Below, in pieces: positions 22,737-34,912 of a DNA stretch of 64,000 nt; the first letter of the stretch is position 1, and the number at the start of each line of letters is the position of its first letter. The position numbers and the translations under genes were made by a program. Source of the stretch: Rhizoctonia solani (taxonomy: Eukaryota; Basidiomycota; Agaricomycetes; Cantharellales; Ceratobasidiaceae); contig NC_057376.1 in NCBI RefSeq assembly GCF_016906535.1, positions 868,001 through 932,000 on the forward strand. Reading direction: 5' to 3'. The notes beneath the pieces were generated by a model. The model worked only from the letters and a program-made list of their open reading frames with translations. It had not been told where the DNA came from and ran no database searches.

Positions 22737-25700
22737 TTAGTCCTCGTCTCGAGAACGACCGCCTCGCGGACGAGCGGAGTTGTTCACAATGTCCAGAATC
22801 TTGGATTTGGCGTGTTCAATTACACTTTCTGATCCTACACAAATGGGGGCATTGAGTCAGCTGTGTCGTGGTGTCTAAATCGAAGCAGATCCTTACCTAT
22901 GATCACAATCGTATTGTCCTCTCGACCTACGGTGATCTCAGCACCAGTTTCGTTGCGAAGACGAGACACATTGGCTCCCTTGGTCCCAACAATACGAGGG
23001 AAAGCGGATCGATCAGAAAGAGTGAGGAACCCAACGTGCGAAGCACTTTGAGCCTGGGCAATGGCCTCTTCAATCATCGCCTGCGCTTTGTCAAGTGCCG
23101 CCTGGTCCCGACCGCGCAGAGTCCACTCAGAGTCACCTTCCTCTCCATCTTGGTGGTTCTCAACGACCTGCCATTGTACAGCCTCCTCCGCAGGTTCCTC
23201 GTCAATTCGAGTAGCGCCGCCCGAAGGAGGTGGCGGGCGAGGGGTTGACGCAGCTTTGCTTGGTTGCTGAGATTGGTCAACTTGTACACCAACCTGTCGC
23301 AGAGAACGGAAAAAGGTGCCCTGTTGGCTGATCGAGTGCACGTAGCGTAGAGGAACCGTGATTGTGGTGGAAACCTGCTCCTGAGGTGCCGGTCGGTCCT
23401 AAAATGATTGTGGGTCAGGTTGAGCGAATCTAGAAAACTTTTAATACATACGCTCATCTCCTTGATCGCCTTTTCACAAGCACTACGGGAACCTGAGACC
23501 CTGACGATGTTCTCTGGAGGCGCGTTTGCAAGTTCGTCTACGTTCTCAGGCTCTCCGATCTGGTAGTAAGATCGACTTCCAGGGAATTGGACAGTTACAT
23601 GGTGACGATCTTGCAGCTCGTTGAGATGCTGACCACCGCGTCCTATCAGCACACGATGGTGCTGGGCAGGAATATCAACACCAAGCACGACACGATCCCG
23701 GAGCTCAGCGACAATTTTGTCCAGCTCCTTTTGAAGCTTCTTGACTAGAGCAGGTTCACCACGTAGGGTGACTTCGTCATCAGGTTCTCCATTCCGAGGG
23801 CTGAGATAATGTAAGAGTGCGCGGCATGACTAAATATCAGCTCACTCACAAATGAATAAGACCAGCCTGTGCCTTCGAGTCGCTCGGTCCACCAACTTTG
23901 GCGATAAGATCTTTCAGGCCTTGACCTCCGGCACCAATCAAACCGCGGTGGAACTTGTTTTCAATGTTGATAACAACAGTGGTTTCCTCACCGACCTCGT
24001 TCGAGATCGCTAAAATCCGCTTCTTGGCCTCAGCGATGCCGGATTTAGTGCCTCGTACAGTGATTAACGTCTCCGCTTTAGGATCGCTTGCATCGGCTTT
24101 TTCAACGTCGATTTGGGTGTTGGTGTCCTCTTTGATTTCATTGATCTGCGAACCGCCACGGCCAAGGATGCGAGCAACAGCACGGGTAGGGACGGTGAAC
24201 TCGACAGTTTGGTTGGTCTCCTTCTCGTAGTCGTAAGCCTGGATGGAGAGATATGTCAGATATAATTAGGCGTGAACAAGAATGGAATATAGACCTCGAG
24301 GAGTTCGCTCTTCGCACTCGCTACACCCTTCTTTCCGCCTTTAACCATGACTTCATCTGGACCCAGGGTTCCGGCCTGACCACGAGCACGAGAGTCTTCG
24401 CGATCGCCTCCAAAGTTGATCTTGACACCATACTTGTCTTCCAGACGACTGACGTATTTTCCAGCACTACCAATAAGTCCAGAATGATACTTGTTCGGAA
24501 TCTTGAGGATCTCTGTCGTTTCGTCCTCCTTTATATCAATAGTATCAAGAAACGAGGCATCCTTAAAGTATCTAGATTAAACGTACCAGTCTCTCGACCT
24601 GAGCAAGTATGCGTTTCTTGGCCTCATCGGCGTTTGCCTTCCTACCAGTAATCTAGACACACCCGGAAATTTAATTGGGAACACCATGCTTAATAGAACG
24701 GCATACTTTGACATGGGTTTTGGCTGTCGGCTTCTTGGTCTTCTTCTTTCCCTCCACTTCCTTTTCTTCATCGTCATTCAGGTCGACTTTAACATCGAGT
24801 TGTTCTCGAAGCCTGTTGATACCAGAACCACCGGAGCCAACGACATGCCTAGCATATTCCCGCGGGATGTCAAACTCCGTGACCTAGACGCAATCGATTG
24901 AGCATATGCAAGGGAGTCAAACTGGTGCGCAAACGTACGTAGCTACTCTCAATCTCGTCGTTTTTCGCCTTTTCAGCGAGCTGCTTGATCGCTTCTACGG
25001 CACGAGTAACATCGCTACCAGGACCACGAACCAGAATCGTGTCTTCGGGTAAGCTATTGTCACCGTTCGCCTTGGCCTGGGAACCGAATTTGATCGAGAG
25101 TGTCTTGTCTTCGCCAATAATGCTATATAAACAAGTAAGATTCAAAAGTTAAACCACCAAAACAACAAATCGTACTCACGCGTTCAAGTTGGATTCATTC
25201 TTGCCAATGATGGCCTGGTGCCATTTCTTATCTACGGTGATCTCCTCGGAGCGAATGTTGCCCGTCTCAGTTACGAGTTTCTTGAGCTCACGCTCAACTT
25301 CGTCGAGGTGCTTTTTCTTCTCATTCTTGGAGGAATTCTTTCCGAGATCGTAAACAAGGAGCACGGTTGATTTTTCTTCACTTTCTTCAGGGAAATGAAT
25401 CTCGGTGTGATTTGCGGTCTTGAAATGCTCAATCCTGAATAGAAGCATGTTAGATATAACCTCATAATATTTAGGGAAAGCTCTTGCCTTTTAGCAAACT
25501 TGCCAGCAAGGGGCTTGTGAAGTAGCCAGTCTATCCCAACCTGACGAACGGAACTAGCAAGTTCCTGGAATAGCTTGTTTAAATCCTTCACCACGGGAGC
25601 TACAGCATTCTTTTCTCCCACAAAATCAATGACATGCCCTTTTCCTCGAGGAACAGGATATGCCTCGACGCCTGGGAATTTAGGTCCCCAAATAGATCCA

Positions 25701-27070
25701 AAGTACGCGGTGGTGATGAGATATTCGCAAATAGCACCAGAAGGTGTAGGGATCGTGACAGTCTCTGTGTGTTTAGAGCCCCCTTGCTATAACATGAACT
25801 GAGCATATTACATTCTCAAATTAAATTCAAAATGCTTACGTCATTAATGGCCTTTAATCCATTGGGAAGGTCATCTTCAAGGCCCCAGATGGTAATATGC
25901 TCGTTTTCGGGGTCATCAGGAAGTTCAATAGCACATTTGGTCGTCGTCATGAGCGTCTGTATAAAATCGCCTTGTAGCAAGCGCTGCTTGGGTTTTGGCA
26001 CACGCTTCGAAATCGAGGTAAGCGAGTTCTCGAGTTCTGCGATGTCTTCCTTGATTTTTTCGACGACTTTGACGACCGACGGGCGATCGCCCGTGACGCT
26101 AACCTCGCGCGACTCGACGGTTGTGTTAACCAGGACACTCGACCCGTCAGAATTGGCCACATTCTCGTACTCGGATATGCGACCTTCAATGAATAGGAAA
26201 ATCTTGGGTGGGATATCACGGACACGCTGGGTGATATGCGCAGTTTTGGTAGAAATAATAGCTTCAAGTTCGGCAATAGCGGCGACAACAGAGCTCAAGG
26301 GGCCAGTGACACTGATTGGTTGAGTTGGCTCCTCATCATCGTCGGCGGGTATGGGAGACGCAGCACCAGACGCGCCAGCAGGTGGAGCAAGATTGGTATC
26401 CCTGCGAGGAATGTCAACGCGGACGTCGTATTTGGCTCGTAGCTGATTCAGATTAGCGCCTGTTTTATGAAATGGCGCATTCAGTACGCGCGTATACTAT
26501 GCATATACGGAGGTAAGTACCTTTTTGACCAACAATACTACCGATGGCGGAAATGGGAGATTGGACAACGCGAGTAACGATTGGGCTCAACGCGGCAGTA
26601 AGCTTGCGTTTCGCTGCCTCGAGGTCTGCCTCTGAATCGGCCTTGATCACGAACGAAGTCTTGGCTCGGCCGTCCTTGCGTTGGGTGCTGGCTTCGAGTT
26701 TGACGTTCTTGTGCTGTTGCATGACGCGTTTAAGGACATCGGTGAGGGTGGTAGACTTTCCGTCCTTTCCAGCCGTAGATAGATCGATGTTTTCAAGGAC
26801 GAAGGAATCGGAAAAGACTGGTGCGACGACACGAGGAGCAACCTGGCGAATACGAGGAGCAGCACTCCAGGCAGAGGCGACAGTGGGCTTTGCAGGTGCG
26901 GCAGACGCGAGCGAAGGGAACGCCTCTTCATCACCGGTGTCCAGAGGCGTGTTTTTCTTGGGAGCACGACGCGTGTTGCCATTCTGACCAGACATCGGTG
27001 GGAATGGATCCGGAGCACCCTCGAGCTCGTCGTGACGACGCTGGAGAGCTTGAGCTGCCGATTCTGCCAT
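22737..27070 (-). CDS. SCP160: Vigilin/Scp160-type multi-KH RNA-binding protein
   Basis: Large cytoplasmic, polysome- and ER-associated RNA-binding protein. The start MAESAAQALQRRHDELEGAP is followed by a short acidic N-terminus (GDEEAFPSLASAAPA). About twelve KH units follow. GxxG loops are clear in several: HVVGSGGSGINRL, GLIGSAGKYVSRL, ARILGRGGSQINEI, GLIGAGGQGLKDL, VLIGRGGQHLNEL and RIVGTKGANVSRL; others, such as IPPKIFLFIEGRIS and the SISQQGTFF unit, have lost the loop, as is usual in this family. The end is RPRGGRSRDED, an RG-rich tail. About ten exons with short introns. I saw no frame break here, in contrast to many neighbours. The call to Scp160/vigilin rests on repeat number and order. 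Confidence 0.88.
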
Positions 27071-27420
27071 TGTGCTGTATCCGTGAGCAAGGGCCGGTGA
27101 CCAAAATAAACCAAAAAGAGCCTAGTAGTTAGACCGAAGACAGTGGGAGTTGTGTACAGGAAAACCGTTCCCTACTCCGACGTGGCCTCTCTGCATGCGA
27201 GACCCTGAGTCTCGTGCTTGTTTCCCGCGGCTTGTAATTTAATGCAAAAAGTAGATATAAACACAGCCACGACGCCATGGAATGATCCCTGAAAGTTCAG
27301 TTTACTATAGGAATACAGTCGACTTCCAGTTTACGCCCACTGATGGGCTTTATAAAATTCAGGGAAACTCACTGCTTTTTACTTAGTAATATGCTTGATC
27401 ATCCTGCTTCAGTTTTTACG
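27071..27420. other. Upstream region of the KH-protein gene
   Basis: Promoter side of the vigilin gene; no gene is visible. Confidence 0.45.
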
Positions 27421-27985
27421 CTACTGTGTAGATAAGATAAGGCGTAATGTGTATAGAATAAATATTAAACAACTGTGAACAACAATAAAGTACACGCCAT
27501 TATAAATATCTTTGCCAATGTGTTTGCGGATTACGTTCTTGTTTGAAGCATAGCGAAGAACAGTCTTGCGGAAAATTGTCGAAAAGCCCTGGCCATGAAG
27601 CATATTGACAATTTCACCAACCTTCAGAGTCTCTATGTTCTTGTGATAGACATGAACCGTTGACGCAAGACCTGATGGATTGCCGTCATAAAGGAGGCGT
27701 CATTGATTGCCCACCAACTGACTGTGGGGTTGTGCTTTTTGATAGCGCTCAGGCCGCTTTTCTCAGTAAGTGTGCGTTTTCTCTTTTTGTCGAGCAAATT
27801 TTGACATTCTAAAAAGGGAAATTTCTCCGTTATAAGTATATCAATCTGTATATATATTTTGTTTCATACAATGTGGTTGTGTTCTGTCTGCGCACTCCTT
27901 TGATTGTAACCGCTTAACTCAGCATGCAAGGAGAGACTTGGTGGTAGCACGTGTGCATGCTGACTAACACAGTCCGGGGTCCACC
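27421..27985 (-). pseudogene. Fragment of an unidentified ORF at the left arm of the inverted repeat
   Basis: On the minus strand an open stretch can be followed from inside the left repeat arm outwards: after a splice-acceptor-like CCCTTTTTAG it reads ECQNLLDKKRKRTLTEKSG and WWAINDASF, and after a frame change VYHKNIETLKVGEIVNMLHG, then TVLRYASNKNVIRKHIGKDI. There is no start codon and the frame breaks near 27650. The right arm holds the first half of the same stretch, but its flank diverges after WWAINDASF. I do not recognise the protein; a repeated gene fragment or transposon remnant is possible. Confidence 0.3.
27689..27985 (+). repeat. Inverted repeat, left arm (297 bp)
   Basis: Base-by-base match to the reverse complement of 28087-28383 with a single mismatch that I can see (C/T within CCAAYTGACTG). 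No gaps; the arms are exactly symmetrical about the spacer centre. Confidence 0.9.
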
Positions 27986-28086
27986 ACACTTGCATATTTC
28001 AGTTCAAGCTCAAAAAGATACACTAATTTTGAAGGGAATTTATCCTTCTTTTTTGCTTGAAGCCATTGAAATATCATCCACGTGTG
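27986..28086. repeat. Spacer of the inverted repeat (101 bp)
   Basis: Single-copy sequence between the arms. Its ends keep ACAC/GTGT similarity offset by one base, so the fold would close in a loop of under 100 nt. No gene content. Confidence 0.8.
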
Positions 28087-28383
28087 GGTGGACCCCGGAC
28101 TGTGTTAGTCAGCATGCACACGTGCTACCACCAAGTCTCTCCTTGCATGCTGAGTTAAGCGGTTACAATCAAAGGAGTGCGCAGACAGAACACAACCACA
28201 TTGTATGAAACAAAATATATATACAGATTGATATACTTATAACGGAGAAATTTCCCTTTTTAGAATGTCAAAATTTGCTCGACAAAAAGAGAAAACGCAC
28301 ACTTACTGAGAAAAGCGGCCTGAGCGCTATCAAAAAGCACAACCCCACAGTCAATTGGTGGGCAATCAATGACGCCTCCTTTA
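28087..28383 (-). repeat. Inverted repeat, right arm (297 bp)
   Basis: Mirror of the left arm. Ends 87 bp before the start codon of the membrane-protein gene that follows, so it may sit in that gene's promoter. No flanking target-site duplication is evident (TTGCCGTCA on the left, CATTCAAAT on the right). Confidence 0.9.
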
Positions 28384-28470
28384 CATTCAAATCAAGTTAT
28401 TTAAGTCGCATTGTCCGTCACGCCGACCGTTATTCACCCGCGCCTCTTTCCCAGACCGTCCTAATACACT

Positions 28471-29554
28471 ATGTTGGATCAGACCTGGCAAGTTGACGGT
28501 GAGCCATGGGTGAACTTCGGTGAATGAATTGTCCTCACTCTTACTCGCTCAGGTTCCGGCAGAGCTCTGCCCGACCTCGAGGGAGGAGTGACCAACAGCG
28601 AGATAAGTCCAGGGAATGCAAACTACACGCCCGGGCAACAATCCATACCTATTTGGCCCACAAACTGGCCTATATCAGCGCCTGAAGTAAGAATTTCGCG
28701 TCCAGTCAAGATAGAAAGAGATATGCATACGGTATGGGCGTTATATCAAGTATTTACTACAGCTTACTGAATCAAATTACTCTAAACAGATCACAATCAA
28801 AGGTGTTACGATTTGATTCTGGCAAATACTATGATATCTAATATCAATTCTTCCTATAGGCTTTCGTACTCTCGGTCTGGCCTCCACTTTCATCGCTGGA
28901 GTAGAAGCCCAGTTCTTCGGTACGATCGCCGCGATTGATACACAAGATGACATTATACTGCAAACCAGCAGCGGCTTCTTATTGGTAGGAATTTTGTTCT
29001 CGTCTTTTGGAGCAATTGCCGCATTTCTATCAGCACGATGGTTTGAGTGAGTATGACAAAAACCTTAACTCCATGTCGGCCACCGAGTTGATCACATGAA
29101 CAGACTCCTGAACGCCGAGGAAGTAGGGTGGTTGGAACATAGGTGGGCATATGCACGTCGTGAGACAGACAAACCCATACCCTGGGTTCAGAGCTTGAGG
29201 GTTCGGTACCGAGTCCGTAACTGGTTTGTTGCCAAGTCTTTGATGCTGCCTTTCTATATGATTCTATTGTAAGTGCCTGACTCAGGAGGGTTTAGCCCCC
29301 TTATTAACCAGTCGGAACAGTGGTGGCATATTCTTCGTGGCAGGTGTTGTGCTTTACACCTGGGCTACCCAGCCACGGTTGATTTCGGTCTTGTGCACAG
29401 TAGTCACGGGGGTGAGTTACCTTTGAGTTCGTCCGGTTAGTCCGACGCTAATGTCCGATTTAAGCTGTGTGGGCTTGTGATATTGGGAATGTACCTGAAA
29501 TTCGAGGCTAAGGGGGTTTTATCTCATACGAACTTTACACGAGTTCGATTGTGA
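28471..29554 (+). CDS. Small multi-pass membrane protein, unknown function
   Basis: A 238-residue protein in seven exons (28471-28498, 28553-28686, 28790-28802, 28860-29046, 29104-29268, 29312-29411, 29465-29554) that sum to an exact multiple of three. The N-terminal 60 residues are soluble (MLDQTWQVDGSGRALPDLEG). About four hydrophobic segments follow: GLASTFIAGVEAQFFGTIAA, FLLVGILFSSFGAIAAFLSA, LPFYMILL with GGIFFVAGVVLYTW, and LISVLCTVVTGLCGLVILGM. Between segments 2 and 3 lies a charged loop with HRWAYARRETDKPIPWV. The family is not one I can name; proteins of this kind are common in mushroom-forming fungi. One exon is only 13 nt. The start is the first ATG giving a frame across all splices. 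Confidence 0.7.
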
Positions 29555-29925
29555 TACACGCCGTTTATTCTGTTCTATACCCATACTGTCAGGATGTGTG
29601 TAACAATATATGACTGTGACGTGATCTGCTGAGACAGAGTCAATCTTATCTAATCTTAGGGAGATCGGGTGCATCGGGAAGTATATAAGCTCCTCCCAGG
29701 CAAGCTTCGGTCTCGTCTCCGGTGACAACGACAATAACACAATTTGGCCGAATACGAGTCCAATAGCTTAGCCTTCTTGCCCACGCCACAACACGACCTC
29801 GAGTGCAACACATAAATCTGCCTAGGCTGGACTCATAATTCTTACCTCCTCACTATTTTGACTCATCCAGTCTCGGGCTCGCACGCCGTGCACACACTAT
29901 TCCATAAGGATCACTCTCGCTCGTC
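29555..29925. other. Promoter region of the NMNAT gene
   Basis: About 370 bp with no gene. A TATATAAG sequence lies near 29681-29688, some 240 bp before the ATG, which may serve as TATA box if the leader is long. Confidence 0.4.
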
Positions 29926-31616
29926 ATGCAGCCGGCGCAAGCACTCTCAGTACAATCCTACCATAACGATAGCCCACCGTTTATCGGCACCAACGAAGGG
30001 AGTCTTGAGCACCGGGAGGTCCCCCACCTTGACCTGAGTCTGGGGCCTGAACGACCAGCATCCCGGACTTCATCCCAGGGTTCGTCTTCAGTCACCGGCG
30101 ACAAACCTGCCTATATGGGCCCACACCCGTGGTAGCCAACATCAAGCTCCCCGTCGAGCAAGGTTTATCTCGCTCCCGTCTCCAATTCTCTCGTGCTACG
30201 AGTGCGTTTGGCGCATCTGTGCCTGGTTCACCTGAAGAAAAGGAGTTTGCAAACTCCCTCCCCAATGGTTCCTACGAAACCGATGCTGAACCTAGCCCCC
30301 CGCGCGCCCCAACCCCCTTCAGGACCGACTTGGACCCCTCGAGTTACCACTTTCCTCGCCATCGCCTCAATACACAAATGGCCGGTGAGATTGTCTCGCA
30401 GTTGGTTGCGGAGTAAGCCTAACTTGTCCTAGATGAGGGGAAAATCCCACTTGTAATCGGTTAGTCCATTCACTAACTCGTTGTCCGCACATGAGCTCTT
30501 GCTTACGGGGTTTCCGCTAGTCGCTTGCGGTTCCTACTCACCCCCCACCTACCTCCACTTGTGAGTCAAGCGTTTATAATATACCCCGCGGCGGTAATCT
30601 ACCTCCCCGGCTTTACAGGCGTATGTTTGAAATGGCCAAGGATGCAATTGTTGAAAAGGCGAAATATGAGATCATTGGCGGATATTATTCACCCGTGTAA
30701 GTTCCTTACGTGTTCTCTTGGTGTCGAGAATACTCAATGTACATCTGATAGATCGGACCAGTACAACAAGCCCGGATTGGCACCTGCCGTCCACCGTGTA
30801 CGGATGTGCGAGCTCGCTGTCGATCAAACGTCAAACTGGTTAATGGTTGATCCTTGGGAGGCATCTCAACCCGAGTACCAGCGCACGGCAGTTGTTCTAG
30901 AGCATTTCGATCACGAACTGAATCAAGGTCCTAATGGAGGAGTTCAGATGAGAGATGGTAAGCCGGCGTTTTAGTCATCGAAGCCTACCTCAACGGGTAT
31001 ATGCAGGGTCGCGAAGAAAGGTCAAAATAGTGCTTTTGGCTGGTGGTGATTTGATAGAATCTTTTGGTGCGCCTGGCGTTTGGGCGCCCCAAGACGTACG
31101 TCCTGTTTGAAACCAAGTTGGTCACTTGCCTAACTTTTTTTTTCATAAGTTGCACGTTATTCTGGGCCGATTCGGTTGCCTTATCATCGAGCGTACCGGC
31201 TCTGACGTATGGGCTTTCTTGTTATCACACGACATTCTGTATCACCACCGGTGCGTGACTCTGTCGTCATATCTTCCATCTCCGACTCACCCTGGTGGTG
31301 GGGCGTTCCAGGAAAAACGTCATTGTGGTCAAACAACTTATTTACAACGATATTTCTTCTACTAAAGTTCGGTCAGTTTCGGGGTCACGGTTTTACGGGG
31401 CTAAAATTAACCACCTAATTTGGGCAGTCTCTTCGTTCGACGCGGGATGAGTATTAAGTAAGCTTACGCAATCAGGAACTTCTCTTCCTCAGGACTTACC
31501 CCACCGTTCGTTTTAGATACCTACTTCCCAACTCGGTGATTCAATACATCGAAGACAATCGTCTGTACCGAGGCGATGAGATAGATTTCGCAATGAGCGA
31601 GGTCCAACTCAAGTAG
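29926..31616 (+). CDS. NMA1: Nicotinamide-mononucleotide adenylyltransferase
   Basis: Makes NAD+ from NMN and ATP, the shared last step of de novo and salvage routes. The catalytic domain starts at PLVACGSYSPPTYLHLRMFE, whose GSYSP..H nucleotide-binding motif is typical. It continues with KYEIIGGYYSPVSDQYNKPG, HRVRMCELAVDQTSNWLMVD, PGVWAPQDLHVILGRFGCLI and the C-terminal ISSTKVR motif, ending DFAMSEVQLK. A serine/proline-rich N-terminal extension of roughly 140 residues precedes it (SQGSSSVTGDKPAYMG, RAPTPFRTDLDPSSYHFPRH). A single missing base near GGG 30117-30119 splits the extension into two frames, and another change is needed near 30420-30500, where the exact splice is unclear. The enzyme core itself reads well. 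Confidence 0.85.
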
Positions 31617-32100
31617 GTGTCAGCCAATTGGCTTTACTTTGCTGTGGGCTATGTAGGGTGTAAATGGTCCTTGTATTTCTATTATCTGACAATGGTTGGT
31701 ATCTTGATGTTATCACGCATACACCCTAGACTGGTCTTATTTTCTCTCTCTCTTTTTGTATGACAGAAGTTATGTATTGGAGTGTCTGACAAGAAGGACA
31801 CCGGGATATGTTGATACAGTGAACACTGATAGCCAATAGTACTGGAGGATACGACGAACAGGGGGCGGCCAACAAGTTATGTGTATCTAAGAAAGCGTGG
31901 GGATACGGTGAAACAGATATAAGCGTAGAAAGGAATCGTAAGAGACAAAAAAACAACAGTAATCAATGCACGGCCATCTATTAACACCTAGACCCCCTAT
32001 CAAAAAGAGCAAGAAAGATCAGATACCAAGTAAGCAATGAAAAGCAATGAAAAGAAAAAAGGTAGTGGTAATAATCCGAAATCCAGTCATTTCCTCACTC
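31617..32100. other. Convergent 3' flanks
   Basis: About 480 bp between the stop codons of NMNAT and the ELL-like gene. No gene seen. Confidence 0.5.
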
Positions 32101-34912
32101 TCACGCGCTCGCGGCAAGGCGTTCTCTGAGCGCTACGAGCTCTTCGTGCGCCTCTCGATATGCCTTGGTCAGACTCTCCACTAGAGAAGTGTCCACCGAG
32201 TCGTGATCTCCGTCAGCCATGTCCTTGAGCAATTTTTGCACCTTGAACCGCTCATCGGCAGTCGCGCATTCATATTCGCATAATCTCGGTATACTTCCGA
32301 GTACCTTTCCCGCACGTCTGCGGCCGACGCGCCAGCGGGCAAGGGCGGGCGTTTGGGCGGAAGGACAAACGTGGGAGATTTTCGTCGGTCCCGATGATCT
32401 CGGTCCGTTCTCGTTCTCGTTCTCGTTCTCGCGGGGTGCTCACGTCCGATGGGACTCGGGCCGCGGCTGGCTTGGCCGCTCGGGCTGGAGGGTGTGAAGG
32501 TGCGGAGCGACGTGGCGCGGGTGTGCCTTCATCCTCGGACGATGTGTACATCACCGACGCGCGGTCTTTTTTGCTCGATCCGTTTACTTTCGATTGAGCT
32601 GCCGCAGCGAGCTCCCGTTGCTGCAGACACGGCTGTCCCATTGGTCTTAACCGTCGAGGATGATTTGGCCGATTTGTGCACTTTGTCCTTGACGCGTGCT
32701 GCTCCGTCTGGCTGTCGAGAAGGTAATGGCTTTTTAGGCCTTGCTTCAACCGTGCTGGATTCGGATTCCCGCTCCCGATCTCGGGGCGGCTTTTCGCGTT
32801 TTGGAGGGGCGAGGGTTGAAGGATCGACTCGTCGCTTCTTCTTGAATTCAGGTCGAACGAGGCATCGCTATCCTGATCGACCTCTCGTCGTTTTCGCTTT
32901 TCTCCAGGATCCCGCGTTATTGTCCGCACGACTGTTCCCACTCCCGTGCCCGTCCCGATTAAACTCTTTGCTTCCTTCTTCACCTTGGGCTTGTCGCCCT
33001 TGTCTGTAACCTTTTTCTTGACAACTCCCGCAAGACTACTCCTATCCCGGTCCCGTTCTCGTTCGCGGTCCCGTCTCGTATTCGGGAATCATCTTCATTT
33101 ATTCGTCGTTTCTTCCCTTCGGATGCGGACTGGGTGGTTGTGGCCGTTGCCAGCGCCACCGGCTTGCTCGTCTCGGCGTATCCGGAATCCAGCTCCCGTT
33201 CCAGATCATCAAGCGTGGTGTCCACCTCTCGCTTTGGGCGTTTTGTCCCGCCCGTGGATTCGACAGGATGCTTATTCGAACTTGAAGGCGTAGCCCGAGA
33301 CTGCAACGAAACGGCAGGAGCCCGGATGGGTGCCGGCACGGGCGAAGGTGCCGAAATGGACGCGGCAGGTGCGGGTGCGGGTGTGGGTGCGGGTGGAGGT
33401 GGGGCTTTTCGCTCCCTGGGTTTGGTTGGAACAAAATCCTCGCCGTCCGAGTCAGCCGTGATGATCGGGTTCGACTTGACCTTGGTCTTGGTCTTGCCGT
33501 TGGTGCCCATCTTAGATTTGGCGCCCGCCGTACTAGTCTTTTTGCTCTGGGTGGCATCCTTCACGGGTTCCGAGTCATCGGCAGGCCGGGATCTTTCCTT
33601 GGTCGTGACTCGCACGGGCGGTCGCACAGGAGCACGGTCCACCGACATCTCCCGGGATGACGCATCCGGGACCGCAGTAGGCGAGAGACCCCTTGGAGGC
33701 TTAGGCACATCGAGTCGCCCATTGTTTGCAGTAGCCGTAGTAGCAGCCGTAGCAGCCGGCCGGGCAGGCAGCGGGTGGTGCTTGGGCGTACCGACTTCGG
33801 TTGGCTTGGCGCTTGTTGCAGGAGGTGTGGGCTGGGACGCGGGCTGAGATGCTGGGGGAGGCGCGGGCTGCAGTGCAAGTCGTACGGGAGCGTCAGATGG
33901 GAGCTTGAGCTCATCAAATGCTCGATTAGCGTCCGCGGTGATCCGTTTGATGTCATCGGGGTGAGGGTGAGCCAGGGCCCTCCAGAAGCTGAGGGTGGGG
34001 CGGCAAGTCGAAGATACTGGTAGGAAGCGGGTTTAAGAGTCCAGGTGGGAGAATCTGGTCGAGGGCCGTGGAGACTCGTCGCTGGTGGCTATCTGTAGGG
34101 TGGGAAAGGGGTCTATATGTTAGAGATTAAAGCCATTTGAGGGCAAACGCACCGAGTCCAAGCAAGGACGGATCTCTTTAGCCTGTCGTTTAAGCGTGGC
34201 AGCAAGCTGTTTCAGGGTAGTTGGGGCGTATGCGAGGTGGTGAATGAGGAGAACTTGGAACGGATTTGGGGGACCGTCAAGCGTATTAGGTCGAGGGGGT
34301 GCGCCCGGGGGCGGCGAATTTCCCGCAGTTCCTGGTGCCGGAGATTGACGCAGGGAGTTTACGGTCGATGCAGTAATAACACCGGCCTTGCGTATGGGAG
34401 GTTTCTTTTTCTCGGTGGGCTTTGCCGGTGCATCTGGGACATCAATGCGACCAATTGTACGGTCTCTATTGGTCTCTGCGTTGGAGCGCGATTGACGGAG
34501 TTTCTCTTGGTCCTCCTCTGTCAAGTTGCGCTGGAGTGTGCATCGGCCGACGACCTTTCCGACGACTTGGAGGGACGACTGAGGGAGCTGACTAAACGCG
34601 TAGATCTCGTGCGGTGTTCTCTCGGCCGTGACGTTGACGAGGGGAAAGTGCTGGCCATCAATGTGGAAGCCCTGGGAGGAGAGTGAGCGGATATAGCGAT
34701 AAAATAGGAATATAAATGGGACGCACTGCATTGGGGCCGTATGGCTCGAACTCAAGTTGGAGGCCCTTCTTGCGTGCCTCGATGATGGCGGCAATGAGCT
34801 CGGGAGCGAGACGTGCTTGTATGGCGAGGTTTGGCTTGTGGGGACCAGTCGGGGGAGGGGCAGTCAGGGGCGCGCCATGGAGCACGATGGGACCGTTGGG
34901 GGCCAGCGGCAT
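32101..34912 (-). CDS. RNA polymerase II elongation factor ELL-like
   Basis: Nuclear protein resembling the ELL family, which suppresses polymerase II pausing. The start MPLAPNGPIVLHGAPLTAPP leads to a beta-rich N-terminal domain (EIYAFSQLPQSSLQVVGKVV), then NRDRTIGRIDVP and a winged-helix-like stretch, PFQVLLIHHLAYAPTTLKQL..LKRQAKEIRPCLDS. A long low-complexity middle of basic and Pro/Ala-rich repeats follows (PAPTPAPAPAA, RERERERERTEI). The tail YSEVYRDYANMNA ... DERFKVQKLLKDMADGDHDS and EELVALRERLAASA could be the occludin-like C-terminal domain. Frame changes are needed near GGG in 33971-33980 and near 32270. Long plus-strand frames over this gene are antisense shadows of the GC-rich repeats. 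The family call is moderate; another nuclear coiled-coil protein cannot be ruled out. Confidence 0.6.

Noticed and set aside
27689..28383. Palindrome considered as a transposon with terminal inverted repeats
   Set aside because: The spacer of 101 bp is too short for a transposase, and no target-site duplication or known end motif flanks the arms.
32449..33847. Long plus-strand open frames of 180-240 codons
   Set aside because: They lie antisense to the ELL-like gene in GC-rich repeats, have no domains, and their composition mirrors the Arg/Ser/Pro repeats on the other strand.
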